Source of the DNA: Pedobacter sp. PAMC26386
GTDB taxonomy: Bacteria; Bacteroidota; Bacteroidia; Sphingobacteriales; Sphingobacteriaceae
Assembly (NCBI GenBank): GCA_014302835.1
Contig: CP060294.1
Location: 868,001-932,000 of the forward strand
DNA length: 64,000 nt
Direction: 5' to 3'
Below, piece by piece: positions 8,619-15,475 of this stretch (its first letter is position 1; each line of letters opens with the position of its first letter). Both the position numbers and the translations under genes were made by a program. The notes beneath the pieces were generated by a model, which saw only the letters and a program-made list of their open reading frames with translations, was not told the DNA's origin and did no database searches.

Positions 8619-8957
8619 ATTATTGGCAATACCCCAGTCTGAAAGGGACTGGATGACCTGATCAAGTGATTTTCCTAATGGCGACAATTCATAGCTGCAA
8701 ACCTTGCTTTTTATGACAGATTCCTTTTTGATCAGAAGTCCGCTTTTTTCCAGTTCTTTGAGCTGCAATGCTAATACGCGTTCGGTAATCATGGGAATCT
8801 GGGCCTTTAACTCTGAAAATCTTTTGTTGCCTTCTCCTAGTTTAACCAGCAGGGTAAGTTTCCATCGGCCACTTAAAATGGATAAGGTATAAGCCGCATC
8901 ACACAATCCGTGCAGTGTCTGCGCATTGAGGTAATTGGTAGAAGTGGTTTTTCTCAT
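8601..8957 (-). CDS. HxlR-family winged-helix transcriptional regulator
   Basis: The 118-residue protein has the HxlR pattern: L-S-G-R-W-K-L-T-L-L-V-K-L-G-E-G near residue 28-44, then K-R-F-S-E-L-K and I-T-E-R-V-L-A-L-Q-L-K-E-L-E-K-S-G-L recognition helices and the wing Y-E-L-S-P-L-G-K. Such dimeric regulators sense electrophiles or redox change, sometimes through a Cys near the N-terminus; here Cys19 in G-L-C-D-A-A-Y is in the usual place. It is divergent from the VOC-family gene at 9054, with a palindrome between them at 8986-9001. It most likely represses itself and that neighbour. Confidence 0.9.
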   Translation of the reverse strand: MRKTTSTNYLNAQTLHGLCDAAYTLSILSGRWKLTLLVKLGEGNKRFSELKAQIPMITERVLALQLKELEKSGLLIKKESVIKSKVCSYELSPLGKSLDQVIQSLSDWGIANNLQPEL

Positions 8958-8985
8958 CGGGTTAACAGGGTTTTTCGGCCGATCG

Positions 8986-9001
8986 CTTACAATTTTGTAA
9001 G
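8986..9001. promoter_or_regulatory. Candidate HxlR operator CTTACAA-tt-TTGTAAG
   Basis: A 16-base dyad with perfect 7-base arms lies in the 96-base gap between hxlR-like and VOC genes, 28 bases before the first and about 27 bases upstream of the VOC -7 box. HxlR-type proteins bind short dyads of this kind in divergent promoters, so it is the best candidate operator. Confidence 0.6.
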
Positions 9002-9027
9002 TTCATGGTTCTGCTGGTTTCAGGCTG

Positions 9028-9035
9028 TAAATTTG
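9028..9035 (+). promoter_or_regulatory. -7 box TAAATTTG for the VOC gene
   Basis: An exact TAnnTTTG match 18 bases before the ATG at 9054. I see no TTG box at the ideal distance upstream. Confidence 0.5.
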
Positions 9036-9053
9036 CCAATAAATTCTTAAATT

Positions 9054-9512
9054 ATGACAGCATTTAAAAATGAGATTGGCGTATCCGGTTTACACCATAT
9101 TGCTATCCGGGCGGAAGATTTTGAGCGGACGGTCAGTTTTTATACTGAAATTTTAGGCTATACGATAGGTCATACCTGGTCTTTACCGGAGTTTAATTTG
9201 AAACAAGCGGCTATGTTAAAATCGGCCGATGGCCAGAGCTATATTGAAATCTACGACCAGGAAGCTGATATTCCAGCACAGGGAAGAAAAAAACAGGCGC
9301 AGGAAGATTTTGTTCAAACTGCATTATTGCATATCTGCTTAACTGTTGAAAATTCGAAAATAGCTTATGAAATGGCCATTGCCGGGGGGGCAACTTCTTG
9401 TCACGAACCGATGGTTCTTGAGCTGGGTAATCCAGCTATCACAGTACATAATTCTTTAGTTTACAGCCCAAATGGTGAGGTTATAGAGTTTTTGGAGTGG
9501 GTTAATTTTTAA
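9054..9512 (+). CDS. VOC-family (glyoxalase/bleomycin-resistance fold) protein
   Basis: The 152-residue protein has the two beta-alpha-beta-beta-beta modules of the vicinal-oxygen-chelate fold. Putative metal ligands are visible: His in L-H-H-I-A-I-R (about residue 15), Glu in Y-I-E-I-Y-D (about residue 64), His in L-H-I-C-L-T (about residue 82) and Glu in V-I-E-F-L-E-W (about residue 147). Members include glyoxalase I, extradiol dioxygenases and fosfomycin thiol-transferases; which one this is cannot be read. Its position opposite an HxlR regulator suggests a role in detoxifying a reactive aldehyde or electrophile. Confidence 0.88.
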   Translation: MTAFKNEIGVSGLHHIAIRAEDFERTVSFYTEILGYTIGHTWSLPEFNLKQAAMLKSADGQSYIEIYDQEADIPAQGRKKQAQEDFVQTALLHICLTVENSKIAYEMAIAGGATSCHEPMVLELGNPAITVHNSLVYSPNGEVIEFLEWVNF

Positions 9513-9621
9513 TTGATTTTCTATAAACTATTGGTATATTTAGAGTTATATGTGATTACTTTAAAAGGATATTATATTTCTAAAAAGTACGAGCGGACAA
9601 ATTTAATTAACCAAATATTTA

Positions 9622-10143
9622 TTGAAAATCTTAGAAACTGATAGATTAATGTTGAGAGCATTTGCTGTAAGCGATGCCCTGAATTTTTATTATCTGAATC
9701 TTGATCCTGAGGTTATTAAATATACTGGAGATAAGCCTTTTGATAGTATCGAAAAAACGGAGGATTTCCTGAGACATTATGATCATTATTTACAGTATGG
9801 CTTTGGAAGATGGGCGGTGATTAAAAAGTCTAATGAAGAGTTTTTGGGTTGGTGCGGATTGAAATACACCGATGCGAGTGAAGAATATGATATTGGTTTC
9901 CGCTTTTTTAAGCGGAATTGGAATCATGGGTATGCAACTGAAGCAGCGAAAGCTTGTGTGGCTTTAGGTTTTGAAAGGTTTGGGATGGAAAGAATAGTAG
10001 GCAGGGCGATGAAAAAAAACACCGGCTCAATTCGTGTATTGAAAAAACTTGGTTTTACCTTTTTGAAAGAATTTAACTTTGACGGAGAAGAAGGAGTCAT
10101 TTATAAGCTTGATCAGCGCGAATTCGATTTACAAGATAAATAA
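9622..10143 (+). CDS. GNAT-family N-acetyltransferase (RimJ/RimL type)
   Basis: The 173-residue protein starts K-I-L-E-T-D-R-L-M-L-R-A-F, has G-W-C-G-L-K-Y in the centre and the acetyl-CoA loop N-W-N-H-G-Y-A-T-E-A near residue 95, then G-S-I-R-V-L-K-K-L-G-F. The start is a TTG at 9622: there is no in-frame ATG upstream before a stop at 9604, and the first ATG downstream (9649) would remove the conserved E-T-D-R-L motif. TTG starts are uncommon in this phylum. The substrate is unknown. The gene stands alone and ends just before a terminator shared with the convergent peroxiredoxin gene. Confidence 0.85.
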   Translation: MKILETDRLMLRAFAVSDALNFYYLNLDPEVIKYTGDKPFDSIEKTEDFLRHYDHYLQYGFGRWAVIKKSNEEFLGWCGLKYTDASEEYDIGFRFFKRNWNHGYATEAAKACVALGFERFGMERIVGRAMKKNTGSIRVLKKLGFTFLKEFNFDGEEGVIYKLDQREFDLQDK

Positions 10144-10188
10144 ACCCTACCATGGTCATTGTGAATTTCAAACCACCAGGATAGGGTT
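10143..10188. terminator. Hairpin between convergent genes (AACCCTA ... TAGGGTT)
   Basis: AACCCTA at 10143-10149 pairs with TAGGGTT at 10182-10188 and the inner bases CCATGGT and ACCACC can extend the stem with a bulge. It begins in the stop codon of the acetyltransferase gene and is followed by GCTATTTTG. It may end transcription from both sides. Confidence 0.5.
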
Positions 10189-10210
10189 GCTATTTTGTTA
10201 GGGAGGCCTC

Positions 10211-10768
10211 TTATTTGTGCTCTTTTAAATATTCCAGGACATCATCAATGTTTTTATCAGGTGGGAAAACAGGATAAAAAGATTTAACAATTACACCATC
10301 TTCAAAAATTAAGGTAACTCTTTTTAGAAATTTCAGTTCACCGACCAGATGAAGCGGTAAATTTAATGCTTTTGTAAAAGCAAGGTTTTCATCACTTAAC
10401 AATTCAAAGGGCAGATGCAGGCGCTGCTTTGATTCTGCCTGATCTGCTGTTGACTGTGTACTCATCCCATAAACACGGGTATGAAGTTGTTGTAGCTCCA
10501 GAAAATGATCGCGGAATGAACAGGCCTGAGGCGTACAGCCTCTGGCACCCGGAATGGCATCCCAGCCTTCTGGAAGGGCAGCATATGCAGGACCGGTCAT
10601 TGGATAACAGTATATTACGAGCCTTCCTTTGATTGTAGATAGGGCGATGGCTTCTCCATTGGTCGCGGTCAGTGATAAATCCGGAATGGTTAAGCCTTGT
10701 AAATGTGCACATGCTCCGTCATCGGCAGGAACAGGTAAATTTTTTGGTAAAATTTCTAAATTCTCCAT
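10211..10768 (-). CDS. Peroxiredoxin-like protein (AhpC/TSA fold, PrxQ type)
   Basis: The 185-residue protein follows the thioredoxin-fold peroxiredoxin plan: L-S-T-I-K-G-R-L-V-I-Y-C-Y-P strand near residue 43-56, then G-C-T-P-Q-A-C-S-F-R-D with a C-x4-C pair (Cys78 and Cys83) as in PrxQ/BCP enzymes, and L-P-F-E-L-L-S-D-E-N later. These enzymes reduce hydroperoxides using thioredoxin. It is unusual in having about 17 extra residues (A-Y-A-A-L-P-E-G-W-D and so on) between the Y-P strand and the peroxidatic Cys. It has no signal peptide. The gene lies 15 bases after an acetyltransferase gene, so both probably share the promoter at 11341. Confidence 0.8.
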   Translation of the reverse strand: MENLEILPKNLPVPADDGACAHLQGLTIPDLSLTATNGEAIALSTIKGRLVIYCYPMTGPAYAALPEGWDAIPGARGCTPQACSFRDHFLELQQLHTRVYGMSTQSTADQAESKQRLHLPFELLSDENLAFTKALNLPLHLVGELKFLKRVTLIFEDGVIVKSFYPVFPPDKNIDDVLEYLKEHK

Positions 10769-10783
10769 ATAACTGCTGCTTAA

Positions 10784-11296
10784 TTAATTCAATGGGATTT
10801 CAAATAAACTGAAAGAACCATGCTGGTAATGTGCTGGTAAACTGCTGACGTCATCCAGTTGGGTAACACCCAGGTAGTTAAATCCACAGCTGATATAATA
10901 ATTGTTTAATTTATCATTGCCGCTTCCAGTATCTATTCTGATAAAAGAACGCTGATGGTCTTTTGCAAACTGGGTAGCCCAGGCCACAATATGTTTGACA
11001 TAGGAATTACCTCGTAATAGTGGATTGGTTGCTATGCGGTGTATATAAACGGCAGAATCCTGATCTTTTTCTTTCCAGATTGCAGGATCATGATGAGCAA
11101 TGCAAAAAGTGCAGGCCAACTGCCCGTCTACAGTAATCTTATAGTGTCTGTTTTCTTCAATTTCCTTTTGAATAAGTGATCTTTCAAATCCTTGCCAGTA
11201 TAAGCCACTGCCAATATTTTTTTGATGGATAGTTGCCTGATCATAAAGGTCAAAGATTGCGTCAATGTCTTTTGTTGTGCTGTTTATGATTTCCAT
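10784..11296 (-). CDS. GNAT-family N-acetyltransferase
   Basis: The 170-residue protein resembles small GNAT enzymes: I-I-N-S-T-T-K-D-I-D-A-I-F-D-L-Y start, A-V-Y-I-H-R-I-A-T-N-P strand (about residue 80-90), R-G-N-S-Y-V-K-H-I-V-A-W-A in place of the acetyl-CoA loop, I-R-I-D-T-G-S-G-N-D-K-L-N-N-Y-Y and C-G-F-N-Y-L-G at the end. This pattern is the one often found in single-domain GNATs beside MocR regulators. The substrate is not evident. It is first in a two-gene unit with the peroxiredoxin and is divergent from the MocR-type gene, which may regulate it. Confidence 0.83.
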   Translation of the reverse strand: MEIINSTTKDIDAIFDLYDQATIHQKNIGSGLYWQGFERSLIQKEIEENRHYKITVDGQLACTFCIAHHDPAIWKEKDQDSAVYIHRIATNPLLRGNSYVKHIVAWATQFAKDHQRSFIRIDTGSGNDKLNNYYISCGFNYLGVTQLDDVSSLPAHYQHGSFSLFEIPLN

Positions 11297-11340
11297 AATA
11301 AATTTTCTGTCTGCGTATTTTTTTATATAAATGATTAAAA

Positions 11341-11348
11341 CAAAGTTA
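11341..11348 (-). promoter_or_regulatory. -7 box (TAacTTTG on the minus strand) of the acetyltransferase-peroxiredoxin unit
   Basis: CAAAGTTA on the plus strand is an exact minus-strand TAnnTTTG, 44 bases before the start codon at 11296. It faces the plus-strand promoter of the MocR gene. TTATATA repeats at 11323 and 11351, 28 bases apart, flank it. Confidence 0.5.
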
Positions 11349-11384
11349 AGTTATATACAATTATAAAAGCAGATGCAGTTTTGA

Positions 11385-11392
11385 TATATTTG
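11385..11392 (+). promoter_or_regulatory. -7 box TATATTTG of the MocR-type gene
   Basis: An exact TAnnTTTG lies 19 bases before the ATG at 11412. This supports the ATG start over a TTG at 11403. Confidence 0.55.
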
Positions 11393-11411
11393 AGCATAGC
11401 AGTTGAGGATT

Positions 11412-12851
11412 ATGCAAACTAAATTAGTTAAGAAGCATTACTTGTATCAAAGAATAGCAAGTGGTTTGGAGCAGCAGATTAAAAATAATGTATTAGCGAT
11501 TGGAGACAAATTACCTTCGCTGCGTGACTTTTGTAAACTATATGGCACGAGTCAGACTACTGCAATTAAGGTATATTATGAGCTGGAAAGTAGGGGGTTG
11601 ATTGAGACCAGGCCAAAGTCCGGATATTTTATCAGTGGTTCTTTAAAAAGAATTCCTGCATTACCTAAAACAAGCCAGCCAAGCCCAGAAAGCGGCCAGA
11701 TTATGATTGAAGAATTATTGGAAAAGGTCTATAATAATCCTGCTCCAATTGGTATTACACTGGCTCATGCAGTGGTTTCAGATGAATTATTGCCCATAGC
11801 TAAGCTGAACAAAGGATTGGTTCAGGCGATGCGTGAATTAAAAGGAAGTGGTACTGCCTATGGTGAAATTCAGGGAAATGAAAAATTAAGAAAGCAAATT
11901 GTCAGACATGCTTATACGATGCCAGATTTAAGCCATGAGGATGTGATCACTACTGCGGGTTGTATCAATGCAATCTCGTATGCAATGATGGCTTTAGCGA
12001 AGTCTGGCGATACAATTGCCGTAGAGAGCCCTGTGTATTTTGGGATTTTGCAGTTAGCCAGGAGTCTTGGACTCAGAGTTTTGGAGCTGCCTACACATCC
12101 GCAGACGGGAATAGAAATTGGTGCATTGAAAAAAGCTTTAGAGGCTAATCAGATTAATTTGTGTTTACTGGTTAGCAACTTCAGTAATCCTTTAGGTAGT
12201 TTAATGCCGGATGAGCATAAAAAGGAGGTGGTCAGACTCATTCAAAAACATAATATTCCCTTAATTGAGGATGATATCTATGGGGACATTTATTTTGGTG
12301 CCAATAGACCTAATACCTGTAAAACATTTGATGAAAGCGGCTTAGTGCTCTGGTGCAGCTCGATTTCCAAGACGCTTGCACCTGGTTACCGGGTGGGGTG
12401 GATCTCACCAGGGAAGTTTAAATCGGAAATTCTCCGGATCAAACTGTTCCATGCAATTGCTTCTACAAATATTACGCAGGAAGTAATTGCTAATTTCCTG
12501 GAAACTGGTCGTTACGAGCATCATTTGCGTAAATTGAGAAATACGTTACAAGCCAATAGCCTGCAATATATCCGTGCTATCAATGATTATTTTCCGGAGG
12601 GAACAAAAGTCAGCAGACCGCAGGGGGGGATGGTTTTATGGGTTGAATTTGATCAAAAGATAGATACTATTGAATTATATGATCTTGCTATTAAAAAGGG
12701 GGTTAGCATCGCGCCTGGGAGGTTATTCAGTTTGCAGGATCAATTTTCAAACTGTATGCGGTTAAATTATGGTACCCCATGGAATGATGCATTGGAAAAG
12801 GGTTTAAAAGATTTAGCTGCTATAGCGATGCAATTAAATTCTATTTATTGA
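11412..12851 (+). CDS. MocR-type regulator: GntR winged helix fused to a PLP aminotransferase-like domain
   Basis: The 479-residue protein has a GntR DNA-binding domain at about residues 10-75 (Y-Q-R-I-A-S-G-L-E ... L-P-S-L-R-D-F-C ... T-T-A-I-K-V-Y-Y-E-L-E-S-R-G-L) and a fold-type I aminotransferase domain after residue 105. PLP residues are visible: S-N-F-S-N-P-L-G, I-E-D-D-I-Y-G-D, and the Schiff-base lysine Lys320 in S-S-I-S-K-T-L-A-P-G-Y-R-V-G-W. MocR proteins such as PdxR and GabR sense PLP or an amino compound and usually control the divergent gene. The divergent unit here encodes an acetyltransferase and a peroxiredoxin, which are the likely targets. The effector is unknown. Confidence 0.9.
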   Translation: MQTKLVKKHYLYQRIASGLEQQIKNNVLAIGDKLPSLRDFCKLYGTSQTTAIKVYYELESRGLIETRPKSGYFISGSLKRIPALPKTSQPSPESGQIMIEELLEKVYNNPAPIGITLAHAVVSDELLPIAKLNKGLVQAMRELKGSGTAYGEIQGNEKLRKQIVRHAYTMPDLSHEDVITTAGCINAISYAMMALAKSGDTIAVESPVYFGILQLARSLGLRVLELPTHPQTGIEIGALKKALEANQINLCLLVSNFSNPLGSLMPDEHKKEVVRLIQKHNIPLIEDDIYGDIYFGANRPNTCKTFDESGLVLWCSSISKTLAPGYRVGWISPGKFKSEILRIKLFHAIASTNITQEVIANFLETGRYEHHLRKLRNTLQANSLQYIRAINDYFPEGTKVSRPQGGMVLWVEFDQKIDTIELYDLAIKKGVSIAPGRLFSLQDQFSNCMRLNYGTPWNDALEKGLKDLAAIAMQLNSIY

Positions 12852-12935
12852 TACACAGCCGACGAAATTATTTGAAATTTATTTTCTATTTGGTAAAGCT
12901 GATTTACCTGGGAGATTTCGTAGCTTGAAAAAAGA

Positions 12936-12976
12936 AGATGGTTCAGCTTCGGTAGGGGTGAACCATCTCTGTTTTT
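12936..12976. terminator. Bidirectional intrinsic terminator
   Basis: A perfect 10-base stem AGATGGTTCA (12936-12945) / TGAACCATCT (12959-12968) is followed by a T-rich run on the plus strand and preceded by an A-run that gives T's on the minus strand. It separates the convergent MocR and flavodoxin-Rid genes. Confidence 0.85.
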
Positions 12977-12980
12977 TCTT

Positions 12981-14192
12981 TTATTCCAATTCAAAAATTG
13001 CCTGTATCTCTACAGCAGAGTTCATGGGTAAAGAGGAGGCTCCAACGGTTGCTCTGGTATGCATTCCTTTTTCACTAAACAGTTGTACTAAAAGATTAGA
13101 TGCTTCATTCATTAAGGCTGCATGTTTAGTATAGCCAGGTGAAGTGTAAAAATAACCCGTCAATTGTACAGCTTGTTTTACATTATCTAAATCGCCACCT
13201 GCAGCTTCTTTTAAAACAGCAAGAACGTTTAATAAGGTCTGACGGGTAGCTAATTTCGCCTGTTCTTCGGTTACTTCTTTTTCAATTAAACCCGGATGAT
13301 CTACTTTACCATTATTTAGCGCAATCTGGTTGATAAAAACCTGCTTACCAGAAATACGGTATGGTTTATAATTTCCGACCGGGGCTGGTGCTTTAGGTAA
13401 AATGATATTCAGTTCTTTCAGTTTCGCTTCTATAACGCTGGTTTTTTGTACTTCTTTTGACATTGAAACAGGCTGTTCACCTGAATTTTCTGCAGTCAGC
13501 TGATAACCTTTTGCTGCTTTAGCCAAGGCATAACCTTGTAGCCTGGCGATGTGTAATTCTCCTTTTGATGGTCTTGCACTACCAGGTATACCGGCAAGTG
13601 AAGAGGCTCCGAAGGCGGTGTTTCCTTGCGGAATGGATTTATCTATTTCAATGGTTCCCTTAATTCCTGTGGGTACAATCAGCATTCCGTGAATAGCTAA
13701 AGTATTCCAGAAGGATAAGATTGCAGCTTCTCTGCCTGCTCCACTACCCGCAGACATAAATACAGTGGCAGGTTTTCCTTCTAATTTATGGGAGGTCCAT
13801 ATACTGACAGACTGATCCAAAAAATAACGCATATCTGCACTCATATTACCAAAATGAACGGCAGATCCAAAAGCAATAGCATCATAACCTGGTAATTCAT
13901 TGATATCTGCATAAGGTACATTGCCAAAGGGCTGTTTAACCTCGTTTTCCAGTGGCTTAATTCTTGGAACTTGTTTGAGTATCGCTTTTACGCCGGGGAA
14001 ATCTTCAATTCCGGCAGCAATTTCTTTAGCCATTTTGTAAGTTCCGCCATTGACAGTATTGAAGAGTACCAGGACTTTTATAGTAGGATGTTCATCTTTC
14101 ATTTTGCTTTGTGCTTTTAGAAATGAGGTGCTAAACAGACATAGTAGCATAAGAAAGCCCGTTTTTACACGCATTAAATTTATTGAATTCAT
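12981..14192 (-). CDS. Exported fusion of a WrbA-like flavodoxin and a RidA/YjgF domain
   Basis: The 403-residue protein has a signal peptide (likely cut after Ala27, K-A|Q), then a flavodoxin-like domain at about residues 38-230 with the FMN loop F-N-T-V-N-G-G-T-Y-K-M-A, the F-G-S-A-V-H-F-G-N-M strand and F-M-S-A-G-S-G-A-G-R-E, as in WrbA-type quinone reductases. A linker leads to a Rid domain at about residues 255-403 with V-F-I-N-Q-I-A, Q-T-L-L-N-V-L-A-V-L-K-E-A and a C-terminal T-R-A-T-V-G-A-S-S-L-P-M-N-S-A-V-E-I that keeps the Rid Arg. The two families are normally separate and cytoplasmic; here one chain is exported. The AraC regulator divergent from it probably controls it. The joint function is not known to me. 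Confidence 0.82.
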   Translation of the reverse strand: MNSINLMRVKTGFLMLLCLFSTSFLKAQSKMKDEHPTIKVLVLFNTVNGGTYKMAKEIAAGIEDFPGVKAILKQVPRIKPLENEVKQPFGNVPYADINELPGYDAIAFGSAVHFGNMSADMRYFLDQSVSIWTSHKLEGKPATVFMSAGSGAGREAAILSFWNTLAIHGMLIVPTGIKGTIEIDKSIPQGNTAFGASSLAGIPGSARPSKGELHIARLQGYALAKAAKGYQLTAENSGEQPVSMSKEVQKTSVIEAKLKELNIILPKAPAPVGNYKPYRISGKQVFINQIALNNGKVDHPGLIEKEVTEEQAKLATRQTLLNVLAVLKEAAGGDLDNVKQAVQLTGYFYTSPGYTKHAALMNEASNLLVQLFSEKGMHTRATVGASSLPMNSAVEIQAIFELE

Positions 14193-14222
14193 TTTGTATT
14201 ATTTTTTATGGATTATCTGTTA

Positions 14223-14230
14223 CAAAGGTA
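14223..14230 (-). promoter_or_regulatory. -7 box (TAccTTTG on the minus strand) of the flavodoxin-Rid gene
   Basis: CAAAGGTA on the plus strand is a minus-strand TAnnTTTG, 30 bases upstream of the ATG at 14192. Confidence 0.5.
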
Positions 14231-14264
14231 TTGAAAGCAGTGTGTCTTTAAATGTCTATATTTG
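14231..14264 (+). promoter_or_regulatory. Promoter of the AraC gene (TTG-N23-TATATTTG)
   Basis: TTG at 14231-14233 and TATATTTG at 14257-14264 match the -33 and -7 elements. It abuts the divergent -7 box, so a regulator bound here could act on both genes. Confidence 0.55.
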
Positions 14265-14289
14265 CCAATAGCATATTCTAATACGACAA

Positions 14290-15072
14290 ATGGAGAGATC
14301 GAGGTTTTGTCACTTAACGGTGGATAGTGTACAAAAGGAAGCCTATGTATGGCATGAGGCAGACTGGAAGTTTTCTGACGAATGGCATTCCCATCATATG
14401 GGGCAATTGATTTTTGTAGAAAAAGGTGTGCAGTATTTGCATACGCCGGAACGAACTTATTTATTGCCTACACACCATTGTGCATGGATACCTCCAGGGC
14501 TTTTGCATAAAACCTCTGCGCCTGTGAGCCCTGTATACCTGCGTTGTATCTTTTTAAGCAGGACGGCTGATGATCAGTTTTTCAAGGAGCTTAATATTTT
14601 TCATACATCTAAAGTTTTAAGGGAGATGATCCTCTTTACTGAGCAGTGGTCAAGACTGGAGGAGGAAGATACGCTGGAATTTGATTTCCTGAAAGCATTG
14701 ATCGGTATCCTTCCATTAACATTTAATACTTCATTACCGCTGGTTCTGCCAGTCCCTCAGAATCCAAGGATTGCGAGCATGATCGATTACCTGACGGAAA
14801 ACGTGGCGAACGATATAAAAATACCAGATGTTGCGGCTAATTTTAATCTTTCTGCGCGGACTATGGAAAGGTTGTTTAAACAGGATATTGGCATCACGGT
14901 AGCTGGTTATATCAAATTATATAAGATCATTAAGGCAGTTGAATTACTATCTGTTTCCGGAGAAAACGTGAAGAGTGTCGCGATAAAAGTAGGATATGAT
15001 AGCGTTTCTACTTTTAGCAATACGTTTTTCAACGTGTTAGGGGTGAGGCCACAGGAGATGATTGTAGCCTGA
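14290..15072 (+). CDS. AraC-family transcriptional regulator with N-terminal cupin
   Basis: The 260-residue protein has a cupin sensor at about residues 20-90 (H-S-H-H-M-G-Q-L-I-F-V-E-K-G and W-I-P-P-G-L-L-H-K-T) and a C-terminal double helix-turn-helix at about residues 165-258 (I-P-D-V-A-A-N-F-N-L-S-A-R-T-M-E-R-L-F-K and V-A-I-K-V-G-Y-D-S-V-S-T-F-S-N-T-F). The gene is divergent from the exported flavodoxin-Rid gene with overlapping promoters, the usual place for a local activator. The inducer cannot be read from the sequence. Its 3' end overlaps the convergent DUF2809 gene by 44 bases. Confidence 0.9.
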   Translation: MERSRFCHLTVDSVQKEAYVWHEADWKFSDEWHSHHMGQLIFVEKGVQYLHTPERTYLLPTHHCAWIPPGLLHKTSAPVSPVYLRCIFLSRTADDQFFKELNIFHTSKVLREMILFTEQWSRLEEEDTLEFDFLKALIGILPLTFNTSLPLVLPVPQNPRIASMIDYLTENVANDIKIPDVAANFNLSARTMERLFKQDIGITVAGYIKLYKIIKAVELLSVSGENVKSVAIKVGYDSVSTFSNTFFNVLGVRPQEMIVA

Positions 15073-15415
15073 AAATAAGGGCAGTTCCTAAGGTATAGGC
15101 AAGCATGTCGATCCAGCTGAAATGGTTACCGAAAATTAAGTTGGCCATTTTTGAGTCATCCAATCCAAGGTAATGAACCAGTCTGAAATACTGACCGACC
15201 TCGATGAGGTAAGAAAACAATAAGACGGCTATCGCCACTGGCTTTACCGGTGCGTTGATGAAAGTCTTTACCAGGCAATATAGAAAAATGACGATGAGAA
15301 AATCTCCGCCATAGGGACGGATAATCCGGTCATGTGCATAGCAGGCAATCAGGACTTCGGTTATCGATAATAACAAAGTAAATCCAAAGTAGTATTTGTT
15401 AAAGCTTAATGTCAT
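15029..15415 (-). CDS. DUF2809 small integral membrane protein
   Basis: The 128-residue protein is mostly hydrophobic with four membrane segments and the DUF2809 marks R-P-Y-G-G-D-F-L (about residue 33) and F-S-Y-L-I-E-V-G-Q-Y-F ... G-x-x-F-S-W-I-D-M-L-A-Y-T-L-G near the end; the E-x-x-Q and D-x-x-A-Y patterns resemble VanZ-like proteins. Its function is unknown. It lies downstream of creD on the same strand with a hairpin between, so co-transcription is uncertain. Confidence 0.82.
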   Translation of the reverse strand: MTLSFNKYYFGFTLLLSITEVLIACYAHDRIIRPYGGDFLIVIFLYCLVKTFINAPVKPVAIAVLLFSYLIEVGQYFRLVHYLGLDDSKMANLIFGNHFSWIDMLAYTLGTALIFRLQSSPVASPLTR

Positions 15416-15430
15416 GGGGTGATTTATTGA

Positions 15431-15461
15431 ATAAGGAGACCTCTTTTGAAGGCCTCCTTAT
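15431..15461. terminator. Hairpin between creD and the DUF2809 gene
   Basis: ATAAGGAGACC (15431-15441) pairs with GGCCTCCTTAT (15451-15461) with one mismatch. There is no strong T-run on the minus strand, so it may only partly end the creD transcript. Confidence 0.4.
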
Positions 15462-15475
15462 AGAATGAATTGTTT

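Noticed and set aside
12925..13134. 69-codon plus-strand ORF
   Set aside because: It is antisense to the Rid end of the fusion gene and crosses the terminator hairpin.
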